Below are positions 45,555 to 56,501 of a DNA stretch of 64,000 bases, in pieces. The notes under the pieces were generated by a model. The model was given only the letters and a program-made list of their open reading frames with translations. It was not told the DNA's origin and ran no database searches. The stretch is taken from contig MBPM02000017.1 of the NCBI GenBank assembly GCA_001695595.3, positions 930,001 to 994,000 on the forward strand, given 5' to 3'. The position numbers and the translations under genes were made by a program. Source of the DNA: Plasmopara viticola (taxonomy: Eukaryota; Oomycota; Peronosporomycetes; Peronosporales; Peronosporaceae). Within the stretch, counting starts at the first letter, position 1, and each line of letters begins with the position of its first letter.

Positions 45555-46742
45555 ATGGCTGCAATGCGCCTACGATGTGTCGTGATGCTGACAGTGCTCG
45601 CTGTGCTAACTCTATGTAAAATTACCAATGTAGCGGCCAGAGGTGATGATACTGAAGAACCGCAACTCCATGGCCTGGATACGTCGCTTATCACCAATCA
45701 ACTTCGTCCACGGCGACGATGGCCGGCGCGTCTTTTAAAGTCAGCAGCAGCTTCAAACCTTCTGCATTTGCCGAAATCACGGTTTGCAACGTTGTTGACC
45801 CCACAAAAAATCACAAACAATCCCCCCATCAATCGGGCAAAAGTTGTGGCTGACCTTTTCGATAAGCACAGTGTCAAAGATGTGAATCCACAAAACTTTT
45901 TCAAAAGTGAGCAATTTTTAAGTTGGGCAGACAACGTCAAGGCAGAGTATGGAGTCGCCTCTGAAAGACTGATGCTTTCCACATTGTTGAAAAAGCTTCG
46001 TGGTTCTTCTCACGGCGGAGTCGAAGCAATTATTGCGCAGGCTTTTAAAAGCGACGACACGCGTGCTATTGCAATCCGATTTGAGCGTTTGCTGCTAGAA
46101 AAGTTGCTTGATGGCGTGAGGCAAATTCGTTATATTGCCTTGACTGATTTAATGCGTTATGCGCTCTATCGTGAAGAGATGCAAGCGGTCGTGCATACGA
46201 GGATGCAGGATAAATTGGGCAAAGAAACCCCTCTCTTTGTGCGGCTTTCTAACGTCCAAAGCCACCTTACTCCCGATAAAAATGATCCTTTTGACAATTT
46301 AGAGCGGTATTTCAAAATGATTAGTCATGAAAAAGAACTGTCGGAAGTTTTCAAGAATCTGCAACATATCGACGGGTTCAACAACAATGCCTTCCTGTTG
46401 AATTTGCTTTACGAAGAGGCGATGGCTAAAACGGTAAATTTTGCCAGATTCATGCTGACTAAGTTGCTTAAGGCGAAGTGGACTAAAGACGAAATCTTTA
46501 AAGTTCTCCACGTTCTCGAAGGTCAAGACATTCCGTATAATCTTCGCGACAGATTGCTTGATCCCATGTCTACTGCGCTAGAAGAGGATAAGTTGTTGAT
46601 ACAGCGATGGGGTGGACGGGTACGTATGCGTATAACGTACATAGGGCATACGATCTCTCGCGCTGACGTTATGTGGTCTTCATGTGTTTGTATAGTTTCT
46701 GTAGTGGTACCACAATCGGAGAGAATCCTTTGTCAAGACTAG
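45555..46742 (+). CDS. Secreted RxLR-region/WY-like effector paralogue (395 aa), open, with an acquired C-terminal extension
   Basis: It starts MAAMRLRCVV with signal peptide core VVMLTVLAVLTLC. NQLRPRRRWPARLL follows, WPARLL at 56-61. The body has FLSWADNVKAEYG, a GGVEAIIAQAFK helix, LMRYALYREE, ISHEKELSEVF and FNNNAFLLNLLYEEA. Where relatives stop shortly after LLDPMSTAL, this frame has lost that stop through a small deletion near 46580-46600 and reads about 50 more codons through sequence homologous to the 3' flank of the other genes (a GGTACGTATGCG region). The product is therefore longer than the family. The extension is rich in hydrophobic and Arg residues and has no known domain. Closest paralogue: the dead gene at 59350. 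Confidence 0.82.
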   Translation: MAAMRLRCVVMLTVLAVLTLCKITNVAARGDDTEEPQLHGLDTSLITNQLRPRRRWPARLLKSAAASNLLHLPKSRFATLLTPQKITNNPPINRAKVVADLFDKHSVKDVNPQNFFKSEQFLSWADNVKAEYGVASERLMLSTLLKKLRGSSHGGVEAIIAQAFKSDDTRAIAIRFERLLLEKLLDGVRQIRYIALTDLMRYALYREEMQAVVHTRMQDKLGKETPLFVRLSNVQSHLTPDKNDPFDNLERYFKMISHEKELSEVFKNLQHIDGFNNNAFLLNLLYEEAMAKTVNFARFMLTKLLKAKWTKDEIFKVLHVLEGQDIPYNLRDRLLDPMSTALEEDKLLIQRWGGRVRMRITYIGHTISRADVMWSSCVCIVSVVVPQSERILCQD

Positions 46743-46991
46743 GCTTGTGTTGGTTGAAAGATCGACGCTTGGTATATGACCTTGCCAAGGTGACAAGAAT
46801 ATCATCTGATTACTGGGCACGTTAGGCATTAGCTTAGTACATGGGGATAAATTGTACTACAATTCTATCCATCAATCTTGTATCGATATTGGTACTGGTA
46901 ATTCGTTTTGTAGTTTAATTTAATTCAGGGAAAGTTACAAAATGTGATACAAATCGAAAGTTCTCGCAAAAAGTGATACAAATGTTTGAAA

Positions 46992-47298
46992 GCTCGGAAA
47001 AGGTTGGGGTGGCGCCCTCCTTCCAAGCGCGGGGGATAAATGCTCGCGCGCTTCGGGCAGGTGCTCTCGGACATCTGCAGGTCTCTAACGAGTCTCACCC
47101 TCGACGCGACGGTCTCCAGCACCAGGCCACCTGGGCTCTTACCAAGTCAGAGCTAAAAAAACGGAAGACTCTCACGACCTCGGTGCTGGATGCACTGCCC
47201 GCCGAACGAGACCCGACGTATGCGGACACCACTCTATGCCGTCTACTAGCCAGACTTAGCCTAGCAGTGCATAACTTGGCAACGCGATAACGTAATAC
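46992..47298 (+). repeat. SINE-like dispersed repeat, copy 5, nested in the left TIR of the MULE
   Basis: The unit runs from GCTCGGAAAAGG to GATAACGTAATACA. It is bracketed by ACAAATGTTTGAAA (46978-46991) and ACAAATGTTTAAAA (47299-47312). Removing it joins the two halves of the left TIR so that they match the right TIR. It therefore inserted after the MULE had arrived. It lacks a few bases in the middle relative to copies 2 and 4 (CCAGGCCACC instead of CCAGGGCGCCACC). Confidence 0.88.
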
Positions 47299-47664
47299 AC
47301 AAATGTTTAAAACAATTCTGAAAATTCAGCAGTGTCTGATCCCACATGTAAAATACGAGTTTTGGCTCACATGGCTGCAAAGTGAGAGCTACAAAGAGTG
47401 TCTAGCTCACAGTTGATACAGCCGGTGCCCCTAGAACTGTGAAAGCGACCAGCCGGCTTTCAGTGTGACCAGATTGACCACCAGTATGCTAAGTACTAGA
47501 AGTCGGGTGCCCTTCTGATAGCGGTTCGATGAGTGCACTGACGTGTCAGTGCATTGTGTCCACAAATTGATATCACAGCGGCCCAGGCATACTTAGGTAT
47601 GTCGTAAACAGAGTAAAATTGAACTTGTTTATTGTGAGTCTGCTTGATTGTACGACTCCACGAG

Positions 47665-49441
47665 TCATGGAGAGTGCGCACAACATGTTGTCTTGTTGTG
47701 TCCGTCTGCCTTACCGCATCTAGTATATTTGTAGAGTCTGCGTCCTAACCTCTCATTTTGAGACCGAATGCGTCTCTTCTTTGGACGCCCAGCCTGTCGA
47801 ACAAAACCTGCAGGTAGGACACCAGAATCTGGGTGCAGAGCTCGGTCCTCGGGAATTCCGAGAGTCCCCATCCCTGACTGGTAGCAGATCACCGTGTAAT
47901 ATGCTCCCATTGGAGACAATGTAGCCTTGGCTGCCGCCCAAGCAGCATATAGATGTCGACACGGTATCTTCAGTTGCTTCCACGTCTCACACGAGCAGTA
48001 TGGGGCCTCAATGTTGACACGTCGCTGCGTCATTGGACTCGTCACGTGCGCCACGAAGGCAATCACATCCGAGCTTATTACAACGGTATACTCAGCGGCA
48101 AGCTTCAGTTACGTGTTGAACTTTTTCTCCGCCCCAGGCGTCACCGAACGGCCTTGCCTCGCCCATTCTTCGTACAGTTGCTGGCGGGTGCGACGTTCCC
48201 CCACCAGTATCGTGGAAATTGCTTTGGAAAACTCGAACGGGAGCATCATTCTGGGCTCGAGTTTCAAACTCCGTGCCTGCTCGCTCTTCACAAAGTTAGT
48301 TGTTCGCCATCCGAAGAGCGGTGTAAACCCGTAGTGTGGGTGAAGAGTCCACCCTGAGTTGACCTTATTCGGGCCGTCCAGTGCTCGCTCGAACTCTTTT
48401 ACAGAAGTTGCAGAGTTTGCTTGCCACACAAATTTCTCTTGGCTGACAGCAAGCCGCACCTTCTTGTCTGCTCGCACGTTCCCTTCGATATGATCACAAT
48501 AAACAGAACGTTTGCAAGTGAGACAATTACACAGCACCGACATGCATGCGATGCCATACCTTTGATGTGCCGCACGCAGAATATGCTGAATCCGCCATGT
48601 TGATCGGCGGCCAACATGAAGCCCTGGTTACGGTCACTGAACACCGGGCTGGTGCGCAGAGGAAATCCGTGGTTGATCGCGTTGGTAAAGAACCAGTGGT
48701 AATTGTCATAGTCTTCTACGGGAGCTAGTGCCACAGCTGCGACTTAATTGCAGAGGTTCTATCACGGGTAACCAGAACGATTTGAAACCCGTTGTACTTC
48801 CGGTGCTTCATGTGAGCTGCGTCAATCCCGTACACGCCTTGTCCACGCACAAATCATCGTGGGCCTAGAACGATTATGGCTCGGCGAAATCGCCCGGTCT
48901 CGTACCACTGGAAGTCTGTTTTCAGGCCGGGGTTCAGTCGCGCCAGCTCTGCCAAGAAGCTTGGGAGTAGCCGAACAGTTGACGGATCTTTTGCGAACAG
49001 GCGCTGTTTCACAGTCTCCTTTGCGCGATACACAACGTGCTAATATGCAACCACACCAGACTGGTGACGGAGTCGTACGACTAGATCTTGCGTTGCTAGT
49101 GTTGGTGTTGCTGCGACAGCAGCCTGCGCGACAGGGTGATTGGCTAGCTGCTTGTGTGATGGCTTGGCGATGCTTGTACAGTTCTGGTACTCGAGGATGG
49201 CGTCCGTCACGTGCCACTCTCTCGGCCCTTCGCTGCTCCTGAGCATTGCGAGCGTGACGAACCACGCACACCCAGTTCCGTCGCTCAGACACTTCAAACG
49301 CCTAAAAGTACCGCCCCTAGTTGCGACATATGCCCTCCTCCCTTCTTCAAACGTGATGCCCTTGATGGCGTCTACTGCACTTTTTCCAGTATCCCAGCGC
49401 TGCGCCTTCAAGGCATCGACTTCTCCGTGTTCGCTCATCAC
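47665..49441 (-). pseudogene. MULE transposase gene, broken by stops and frameshifts
   Basis: Read on the minus strand from 49441: an N-terminal open part (to 49040) with a C...GCAW...W.VTDAI pattern like the zinc/DNA-binding region of MULE and FAR1-type transposases. A stop then falls near 49040. The DDE-type core follows in pieces: VYGIDAAHMKHRKYNG (first acidic residue) near 48800-48840, HWFFTNA, then SDRNQGFMLAA (second acidic residue) and CVRHI near 48570-48650. A C-terminal region (48109-48543) and a SWIM zinc finger (CSCETWKQLKIPCRH) near 47950-48000 come next. A terminal knuckle-like YTRCGKADGHNKTTC has lost its first cysteine to tyrosine. At least two stops and several frame changes make it inactive. 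Confidence 0.85.
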
Positions 49442-49847
49442 AGAGACTGCGATAATCGAGTGATTGTTGGATTTGTGTGATATAAATTACCTTTCCACAT
49501 ACGTTACATGAGGGATCAGACACTGCTGAATTTTTTAAACTGCTTTAATCATTTGTATCACCCTATGCGAGAACTTTCGATTTGTATCACATTTTGCAAT
49601 TTCCCGTGTGCACATAAACTGTATTGGTTGGTTGCATCGCTTATGTATAAGGTAGCACAGTATAGCAGCTCAAAGCAAGTCTCATTCGATATTTCTTATA
49701 ATTTAAACATATAGCTAACAATGCAGGACCGGACCAGGCTTGTATGAATTATAACGCTTACAATACTACAAAATAAGTAATTTTTTGGTTGCTCGGTAGA
49801 GACGCTTGTCATGTAAAAATAGAGAAATTTTTCGACTCAATCCAGTT

Positions 49848-50335
49848 TAAAGTATTATGGCAATGCGGGTGGATTTACGTGTAAGTAAGATTGTCATCTG
49901 AGCACGAAAATTGCATGCTAACGCTTCGCATTTCGAGGCATTCAAATGAAATGAGTACATCTGAATCCGTCTGCATTGGCCTATAATTTTAAATTCAATT
50001 GAAGTCGGCAAATTCTTACGTCTCCTCATATCTCGTCCTATAATAACCGAAGTTATTATTTGGACGCCATTACCGCATTGATGAAGCGCATTGATGGGGC
50101 GGTAAAATTGCTTACTATGTATTGTTGTAAGGTCAATATACATAATCTTGGTCTCAAATTGTAACCTTGTACATTTCAAGCCTTATTCCTATCTGATTAC
50201 ACTTTGCCTAAAAAACCTCATTATACTTCGCCCTATCGCGTCATATGCGTCGGTATTTTACTGCGATAAGTCTTGCCCTTGTCAGAAAGAATGTCATCTT
50301 TCACGCTAACAAATAATACATTCTATATACATATT
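49848..50335 (+). repeat. Second 3'-flank-like segment, paralogous to 60890-61220
   Basis: GGCAATGCGGGTGGATT begins a stretch shared with 60895 onward, including AAGTAAGATTGTCATCTGAGCAC and the far 3'-flank motif (GCATTTCGAGGCATTCAAATGA). It follows the effector at 45555 once the MULE is ignored, as the 60890 copy follows the effector at 59350. Confidence 0.65.
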
Positions 50336-50454
50336 TAATGTACGTGTCGAGCTTGAGAATGAATTTTTTCAATAAAAATTACCACATACAAAGCGGAATA
50401 CCGGAATTGATTTCAATACTATATACATTGCTCTAACAGAAATTTATGTTACAC

Positions 50455-50700
50455 GATCTAAGAATGCAGTGCGAGTGTGTTCATATGTATCCCTCACTCA
50501 AAATATATATCGTCAACGCAAACCGTGTACCATTTGAAGTACCAAACGTCGCTCTTCTAAGCAACACAAGCCAAGTCTTGACGAAGAACCCTGTCCGATC
50601 GTGGTTCCACTACAAAACTATTTAAACACATGCATACCACACGACATCAACACGAGAGATCGTTCATAATGTCCCATTGCTGACGTTATATCAAATCTAC
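50455..50700 (-). repeat. Isolated effector 3' flank, inverted, without its gene
   Basis: AGAATGCAGTGCGAGTGTGTTCATATG and then GCAACACAAGCCAAGTCTTGACGAAG, GTGGTTCCACTACAAAACTATTTAAACACATG and CAACACGAGAGATCGT are the reverse of the flank after the 45555 gene. Where the effector stop should be, near 50710, no effector body is found. The paralogous scrap is at 61395-61560. Confidence 0.68.
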
Positions 50701-50987
50701 TACAGCGCCTTCAGCGTCGTTTTTGGTCATGTGTATCCCTATTTCTTGTTTTGATGGGTGTTTTTCGCAATTGCCTCCCACCTTGTGCTCCTCCATCTTT
50801 ACCAACCGTGTATCAATACTTCGTTGCCATTTAAATCATAAGCACACTTATCGTTGGCATAACCTAAAACATGCACTCAAAGCTCTCTGCCCCGAGCTTT
50901 GTCCTCTTCACATGGTCAATGTATGCATATCCACAAGACCTAGACACTCGAAGGTGGTCCATCTTAGGCTTTGGATTGAATTCTAAC

Positions 50988-52690
50988 TCACACGGGTTGA
51001 TATTGAGATACACTGTGCTGGGTGAGCGGTTGATAAGGTAGACTTAAGTGCTGATAACCTCTGCCCACCAACACATTGGGGCATATTTGACGTGTAGCCT
51101 TTTTTGTGCACTTTCGATCGTGTGGCTCATTTGTTCTGACATCCTGTCTGTTATAGATTGTGTAGTAAAGTACGGTGATGCACGATGCCGTTCCTCGGAC
51201 ATGAGTCTGTAACTGTCTTGATAACAAACTTTGTTCCGTTAACTGAGCCCAATCACTTGATGCGAGCTCTTTATTGATTTTCATACAGCGTTTTGATCAT
51301 ATTCGTCTTGTCGGCGACTTTACTCTTCCTCAACAGAAAATATACCACTACCGATTTCAAACGATCATCCACAAATGTCAAAATGTACATGACGCCTCCT
51401 TCTGAGAACATTTTCACGATTTCTTTGTTTTCGTATAACCAGCGTAAAGTCTTTGTCACAGAGTGTTTCGGAAACGTTTTGGTTGTCTGCTTGCTCTTTA
51501 TGCACCCACCCCACAAGGTCTTGATGCCTTGTTTAGCGCAGGCATACCATTTTTGAAACGCAAAGTCTTCATCAAAACATGCTCAATTATATAGCCCACA
51601 GGTTCGTGTCATGGCTACCATTGATCCTCAGCTTCCGAGTATTGCACCGATCGTCCCCCTTCTAGCTGACAATTCAGCGTGTAAGCTTTTCCGTTTCTTC
51701 ACCCAGTTGCCAAAGCCCAGTTCTTGTAGTAACGCACGTCAAAATTTCACACTTGATCCACGTTGCACCGACATTTATAGTTTATCACGTCCGGTATTTA
51801 GTTGTACCTTCATCATGACTATGAGGCCTTTTTCGAAGCTAATAAGCTTCGAATTTCGGTTTCTCTAACGCTAATTTTCTTACTGTTTGCAATCGTAGCT
51901 TCCATGCTAACTTCTAGACACTTGCAATTGACCAATTCACCTCGGTGAGGGGTCATGTGCGACGTCGCGCCACCATCATCCTCACACACAGCAAAAACTA
52001 CATCACTACCGCTTGAACGGTTTGTGGATCGGCTCAGCAGGACAGTCCCGCTTCAAGCGACCAATCTGATCACGGATCGTCTGCCAACCTTTCACATCGC
52101 GTAGCTCTTACGACTGCTTCTCCGTACACCCTTGACCTGTCCGTAATTTACAGTAGCGCAAAACGCTTCTGAGCGATTTTCTATGTCTGTAGCCTCTCCG
52201 ACTTCTGCAACAGCTTCTCCTTGATTACATCAGCGACACGTCTTCGGCGTTTATCACGGTAAGATTAATGAGCTTACTTTCCGACGGTAGGCTGCTCAGA
52301 TAGCCAGTAGTTGTCGTGATTCATTTACTCGCTCTCCCGTCGCGTGGCGTCCAACGACTAATTTGTCAAACGCGTCCAATTTCATAAGACAACGCGTCAT
52401 TGTGACACAGTCGTGCAAAGTAGAGAATTGTAGAAATTGTGAAGCGCTCCCCAAACTTCCAAAGCGCAAGTTGCGGACGCAATCTTGGCCTAATGCTGGA
52501 TTTTGATGCACTGGGCAATGATGCCCATGCCTTGACGTCTTTCAGGAGCTAGTTCCCGTTACTACCATCTCATATTTTGCGGCCGTAACGAGCCTCAGCA
52601 GCCTTTTTTCCGGCGACGGCCACATTCAAGTTAAACTCCCACCATCTTCCAGGAGGACTTCGGTGCGCTTGGTAGTCATGGCGTTGAAAT
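50988..52690 (-). mobile_element. Decayed Ty1/copia remnant (gag to integrase), minus strand
   Basis: Near 52660-52560 the minus strand reads a WWEFNLNVAVAGKK-like stretch, equivalent to WEFNARMALARKD of the copy C Gag. The frame 52296-52511 carries LMKLDAFDKLV and, beyond it, LSSLPSESK, both Gag landmarks. A damaged zinc knuckle (GRLKRDCP) is near 52050. The frame 51271-51516 carries GGVMYILTFVDDRLKSVVVYFLLRKSK, the start of the integrase core as in the young copies, and traces continue to about 50990. Many stops are present. It is unrelated in age to the 1-9284 array. Confidence 0.72.
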
Positions 52691-52699
52691 GTGTCGATA

Positions 52700-53894
52700 C
52701 GAAAGAACGCTTGGTTGCGACTGTTAACTTATTGATGCAAAAATCGAATTAAATATATTTAGGATCCTAACTTTTCTACTCTGTACTACCTCTAAGCCTG
52801 ACCTCTTTAAGGAATCTTAATGATTTTTAACTAATCCAACCAACAAAGAACTACATCTACGTCTGTACCCATGGCACTTACCGTAATGTTTATAATAAAG
52901 TTTTTGACGTCATCAGTTTTCTCCTACAAGCATTTAGTGTTCGATGGCCAGTGGCCTTTTTATTTAGTTTTTGAAACAGAATGCGTTTTTTCGGAGCCTG
53001 ATACGAATCCCATATCTTTGAAAATGAGCGCTATGAATATTTACAAGTTCATTTTTGACGGGATGGATGTGAGTTTTCTTATCACCGCCAATTAGACTAA
53101 ATGACATTCTGAAATGCAAAATCTAAAAATCTACTGGAAATGAATGATTTGAGAAAAAAAAATTGATCGCCCAGACTGCTCTTTTATATGCATAGGCTCT
53201 CGCTTCAATAAATGAGAGCGCATAACGCATATACTTCTTTGTTTTAGCAAAATTGTAGTTTTTCACGTCACCGAACAATCCTAGCAGCAGCTAATCCTCA
53301 GAACGGAGTCCTAAAGCTCGCGTGTCTTTCTCTTTCACCGTTGCTTCAATTCACCGTTGTCGCGTGAATTATATTTAGCAATCTCTAAGAGCAAGCTCCG
53401 AGTATTGTCTTAATTTTCATCACCCACTTCTAATTCACAGTCGTTTTTAAAAATATGGCATTAACGTCCCGCGAATAAATGTTTCTCTCATCAAATTATC
53501 ACCACGAAAATTATACCAACATTTTGTGTTACGCTGCGAGGGGGATAGATGTTCAAGCTACCGGAACTCATGCGCTAGGACTAAGCTATTTCTATCGGCT
53601 ATCCGAGCCATATTGGGACCGGGTTCCAATTTCGCGTCCAGCCCACCCAAATCTTTTTTACCCAATCGGGCGCGAGTGGGTAGGGCAGCCTCGCACTTGC
53701 TCGTCCACTTTAGTGACCTACCTCCGGCTGCGTTAATTCGGACAGGTACTGGGTCGAGTGCGAGCTACAGAGTCGGTTTGGCTAGGGCGATAGTGCGTGG
53801 CGCATGCTGTCTGGTCATTTACTGCACTGGTTGGCATTTTTTTTTATTACATCTACATATAGAGATGCGTGCTCTGACTCCCCTGTTTTTGGAA
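52700..53894 (+). other. Unassigned sequence
   Basis: No recognisable domain. The part 53520-53800 is more GC-rich than its surroundings (two overlapping frames, 85 and 129 codons, rich in Pro, Ser, Arg), which may mean transferred or repeat DNA, but nothing names it. Confidence 0.35.
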
Positions 53895-53938
53895 GGTGTT
53901 CTACTGCTACAATAGTATTTTTGTAGCAGTAGAACACC
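53895..53938. repeat. Perfect 18-bp inverted repeat with 8-base loop
   Basis: Left arm GGTGTTCTACTGCTACAA (53895-53912), loop TAGTATTT, right arm its exact reverse complement (53921-53938). It stands alone, just before decayed array sequence resumes near 53960. It could be a transcript hairpin or the footprint of a foldback element. Confidence 0.85.
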
Positions 53939-54085
53939 CAATAATACTGTTTACTAGTATTTTCAGCTAACACTGCTTTCCTGTCAGAAGATTTTACGAG
54001 GCTTATCTTGTCGAGGAGATTCAATAATTGTTGACTTTATACTAGAAGCGATGGGTGTGCGCTTAGCCACCGACACTTAAGACAA

Positions 54086-54298
54086 TCATTTTAATGAATG
54101 TGTCGAGCTTGAGGCCCTTGTTGATGCTGAGCGTACGCTAAGGGACCAACGCAATAATTGGTCTCGGTATATGTAATTGGAACGCCTGACTTGCTTTTTG
54201 CTTGTTGCTCTGGCTGGAGAAGTAATTACAATTGACAATATATTTGCAAATGCATGTGGCTGATCTAAAATTTGCAATGTTAGGAAGACATTAGTCAA
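54086..54298 (-). other. P element 6
   Basis: A 70-codon minus-strand frame has TLQILDQPHAFANI, aligned with the other copies. Homology with the upstream part of P element 1 continues to about 54420 (GTTCATCCACAACTGCCA on the plus strand in both). Confidence 0.55.
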
Positions 54299-54624
54299 AG
54301 CGAGAAATTAAAATTTGCAGTTTGTTCATCCACAACTGCCAGCTCTTGACATCTTTCTTCATAGTGGTGAAAGTCTTAAAGCACGAATTTCTTTCACCGA
54401 CCAATATAACAGGTGGTGCTACATAACTGTCTGGGATTTTCCTTAAAAACTTTCGTGATTGGCCGAGCGCGGCTTGTACATGCCGCTTCGGGATCTCCGA
54501 CGCTCGCTTCGTTCGCTTTTTAACGATTGCGAATCTTGAGATGGCTCACTGGCGAGCATAGCGGTAACCCCGTTTTTAAAAATAGTGGACAGCTCGATTT
54601 GTCTTGATGTTGGGGTTAGTCAAA

Positions 54625-55240
54625 CAAAAAAGGCCACCAGTCTCATCAAGTGATGTTTGCAACGAATTCACGGCGAGTGACAGCGGTGGCATCGAAGCGA
54701 TAGTCGCTCCGGCTGTTAGAAAGTATAGGCACGCGTCAGTTGAATCTCCGCTTTAAGAAGCAACTGTGACCGACGGTGTGAGAAAAGGCGAGGCTGCTGC
54801 TGCAAATAGGCACGTGTTTGTTATATATAGCTGAATTCGAATCAAGTTTTTAGGGATTAAAAATTGCAGAAATTCTTGGTGCATACAAGACCCACTTTGC
54901 TGATCGATAATTACAAACATCTGGTTTATCAAAGTGGTAGACTTTCTACTTATGAACATTTAGAGAACTTCATTACGAATACCAGTGGTGGAAGAAGGAT
55001 AGCGGATGATCACATAGCTCTGCTTCCCGTTCAAGGTTTTGACAACAATGACTTTATGTTTGGAAAGCCTTACGCAGAGGCGGCTCGTTACCGTGTGTAA
55101 AATAAGTTCGTCGATTTTGTGCTGGCTACTGTGCGTAAGAACAACGGAAATATCTTTAAATAGTCAAAACATTGCTTGTCTCGATGGAGTTATGTAAAAA
55201 GTTGGTGGACTTAATTCATAAGAAGGTGGTTGCTTCGATG
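54625..55240 (+). pseudogene. 5'-truncated, decayed effector-like paralogue
   Basis: The body starts abruptly, with NEFTASDSGGIEAIVA-like sequence near 54656-54710. Stops and shifts follow. The stretch 54864-55100 is open and contains YEHLENFITNTSGGRRIADD and FDNNDFMFGKPYAEAARYRV, most like the gene at 42668. No signal peptide or promoter is present. The 3' flank follows to about 55595. Confidence 0.78.
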
Positions 55241-55599
55241 AAGGTAGCAGAGAAGAAATCAGAAAATAGAGGATATGGGACGTATTTTGATGATTACACA
55301 TGATGTTCGACCTCTTGCGCAGACATTCTATGTTGCTCATGTGTTCGTATAGACTTCGCGGTAAAAAGATGGCTGATAATGGCTCTGCGCCAGTGGCAGC
55401 GAAGATTTTGACTCGTGTTGGATGAGAGAGCGGCATTCAGTTTTTGGTCTGCCAAAGTAGAAAGGTTATTATCTAAACATGTTGCTAGTACCAGTGTTTT
55501 TTAGCTTCCATTGAGGTTTGCATGCCGTAATGTACGACTTGCATTAGAATGAGGTAAATACATATGAATCCACCCGCATTGCATTCTTAGATCATGTAC

Positions 55600-56431
55600 A
55601 AAATTTACATTGTTCACTTCTGTCGCTCTTATAGACAATGCACATAACTTTAGCTATCCATCTTTTGTGCAACACACAATTAAATGCAAAAAACGCTGCG
55701 GCTTAGGAAATCGGCCAGACGACATGCGCCATGCCCTCTTGCCGGGAAAAGAAATGAGCACGATTTAAGAGATTTTTGTTCGATCGACTTGAACTTTCCT
55801 CTTTCAAAGCGATCATAAACTCGTTTGTTCCTCACACGATAGCGTCAACAAAAAGGTTGAGTATATGCGTGTTAAAAGCCTACTCAGCATGATGCGAGCG
55901 AGCGCATGTAAAGTAATTCGAGAACATGATTCTTTGATGTAAAGGTCGTCAACGATATTTGGACAGGTCGAGGTCGTGAAATCGAATTTGGCGATTACAC
56001 GAATGGTAGAAAAAACATCTGTTTGCACAATTGTCGATAACGCTACTCCGTCAGATGTTCCAGCAAAAATGTAGCGAAAGCACTTTCCAACGCTAAGCAG
56101 TAATGAATGTGAGTTTCGTTAAACGACCTCCAAACTATTATAGACATTCCATTTCAGAAGAATGCCAAAGACTCAATGGTTAAGGGCCACATAAATTACG
56201 TATGTGCAAGAAACGAGTGAGTATGGTGGTGCGCGACGATAATAGTATAATTAAAACAGACACTGGTTGGCAATCATGTGCAAGGTGTGGATACGAGCGT
56301 GGAACTTGGCATCCGCAGCCTGGTAACATAACAGCTCTTTTGTAAGTGGTATTTCTCTTTATAACATTGAAGAGGTTTTCAACCGACCCCTTGTGAGTTT
56401 ATTGTCTAATCGTGAACAGGACCGGCATTCC
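55600..56431 (+). other. Spacer, no gene recognised
   Basis: The spacer block TATGCGTGTTAAAAGCC...CAGCATGATGCGAGC at 55864-55900 is shared with 38640 and 10620. The part near 56110-56230 resembles 38920-39070. Confidence 0.45.
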
Positions 56432-56456
56432 CTCATTCTCCATTCTTCATTCTACC
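56432..56456 (+). promoter_or_regulatory. Initiator-type promoter of the 56502 gene
   Basis: CTCATTCTCCATTC followed by TTCATTCTACC: the initiator appears to be duplicated in tandem. It ends about 45 bases before the ATG. Confidence 0.7.
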
Positions 56457-56501
56457 TTTCACCACCTGCCACCATCAACGTCGACGAAACACAAGGCTTT
56501 A

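Larger units (their letters stand above)
46928..49605 (-). mobile_element. Mutator-like DNA transposon (MULE) with long TIRs, inactive
   Basis: The two ends are inverted copies. The left starts GGGAAAGTTACAAAATGTGA at 46928; the right ends at 49605 and, reversed, starts GGGAAATTGCAAAATGTGA. Homology continues inward for about 120 bases on each side (to about 47355 on the left, where SINE-like copy 5 interrupts it, and to about 49488 on the right), including CAGCAGTGTCTGATCCC. A broken transposase gene on the minus strand fills the inside. No convincing 8-11 bp target duplication was found at the ends. Confidence 0.85.

Noticed and set aside
47927..48357. Plus-strand open frames of about 135 codons within the MULE
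   Set aside because: They are the opposite strand of the transposase region carrying the SWIM zinc finger.
48859..49480. Plus-strand frames of 89-127 codons at the right of the MULE
   Set aside because: Shadows of the transposase N-terminal and core region on the minus strand.
53479..53915. 129-codon frame in the GC-richer zone as a gene
   Set aside because: No start context, no domain, overlapping frames of similar length in the same strand; not supported as coding.
56412..56501. In-frame N-terminal extension of the 56502 effector
   Set aside because: It overlaps the initiator-like promoter; the conserved signal peptide begins at 56502.
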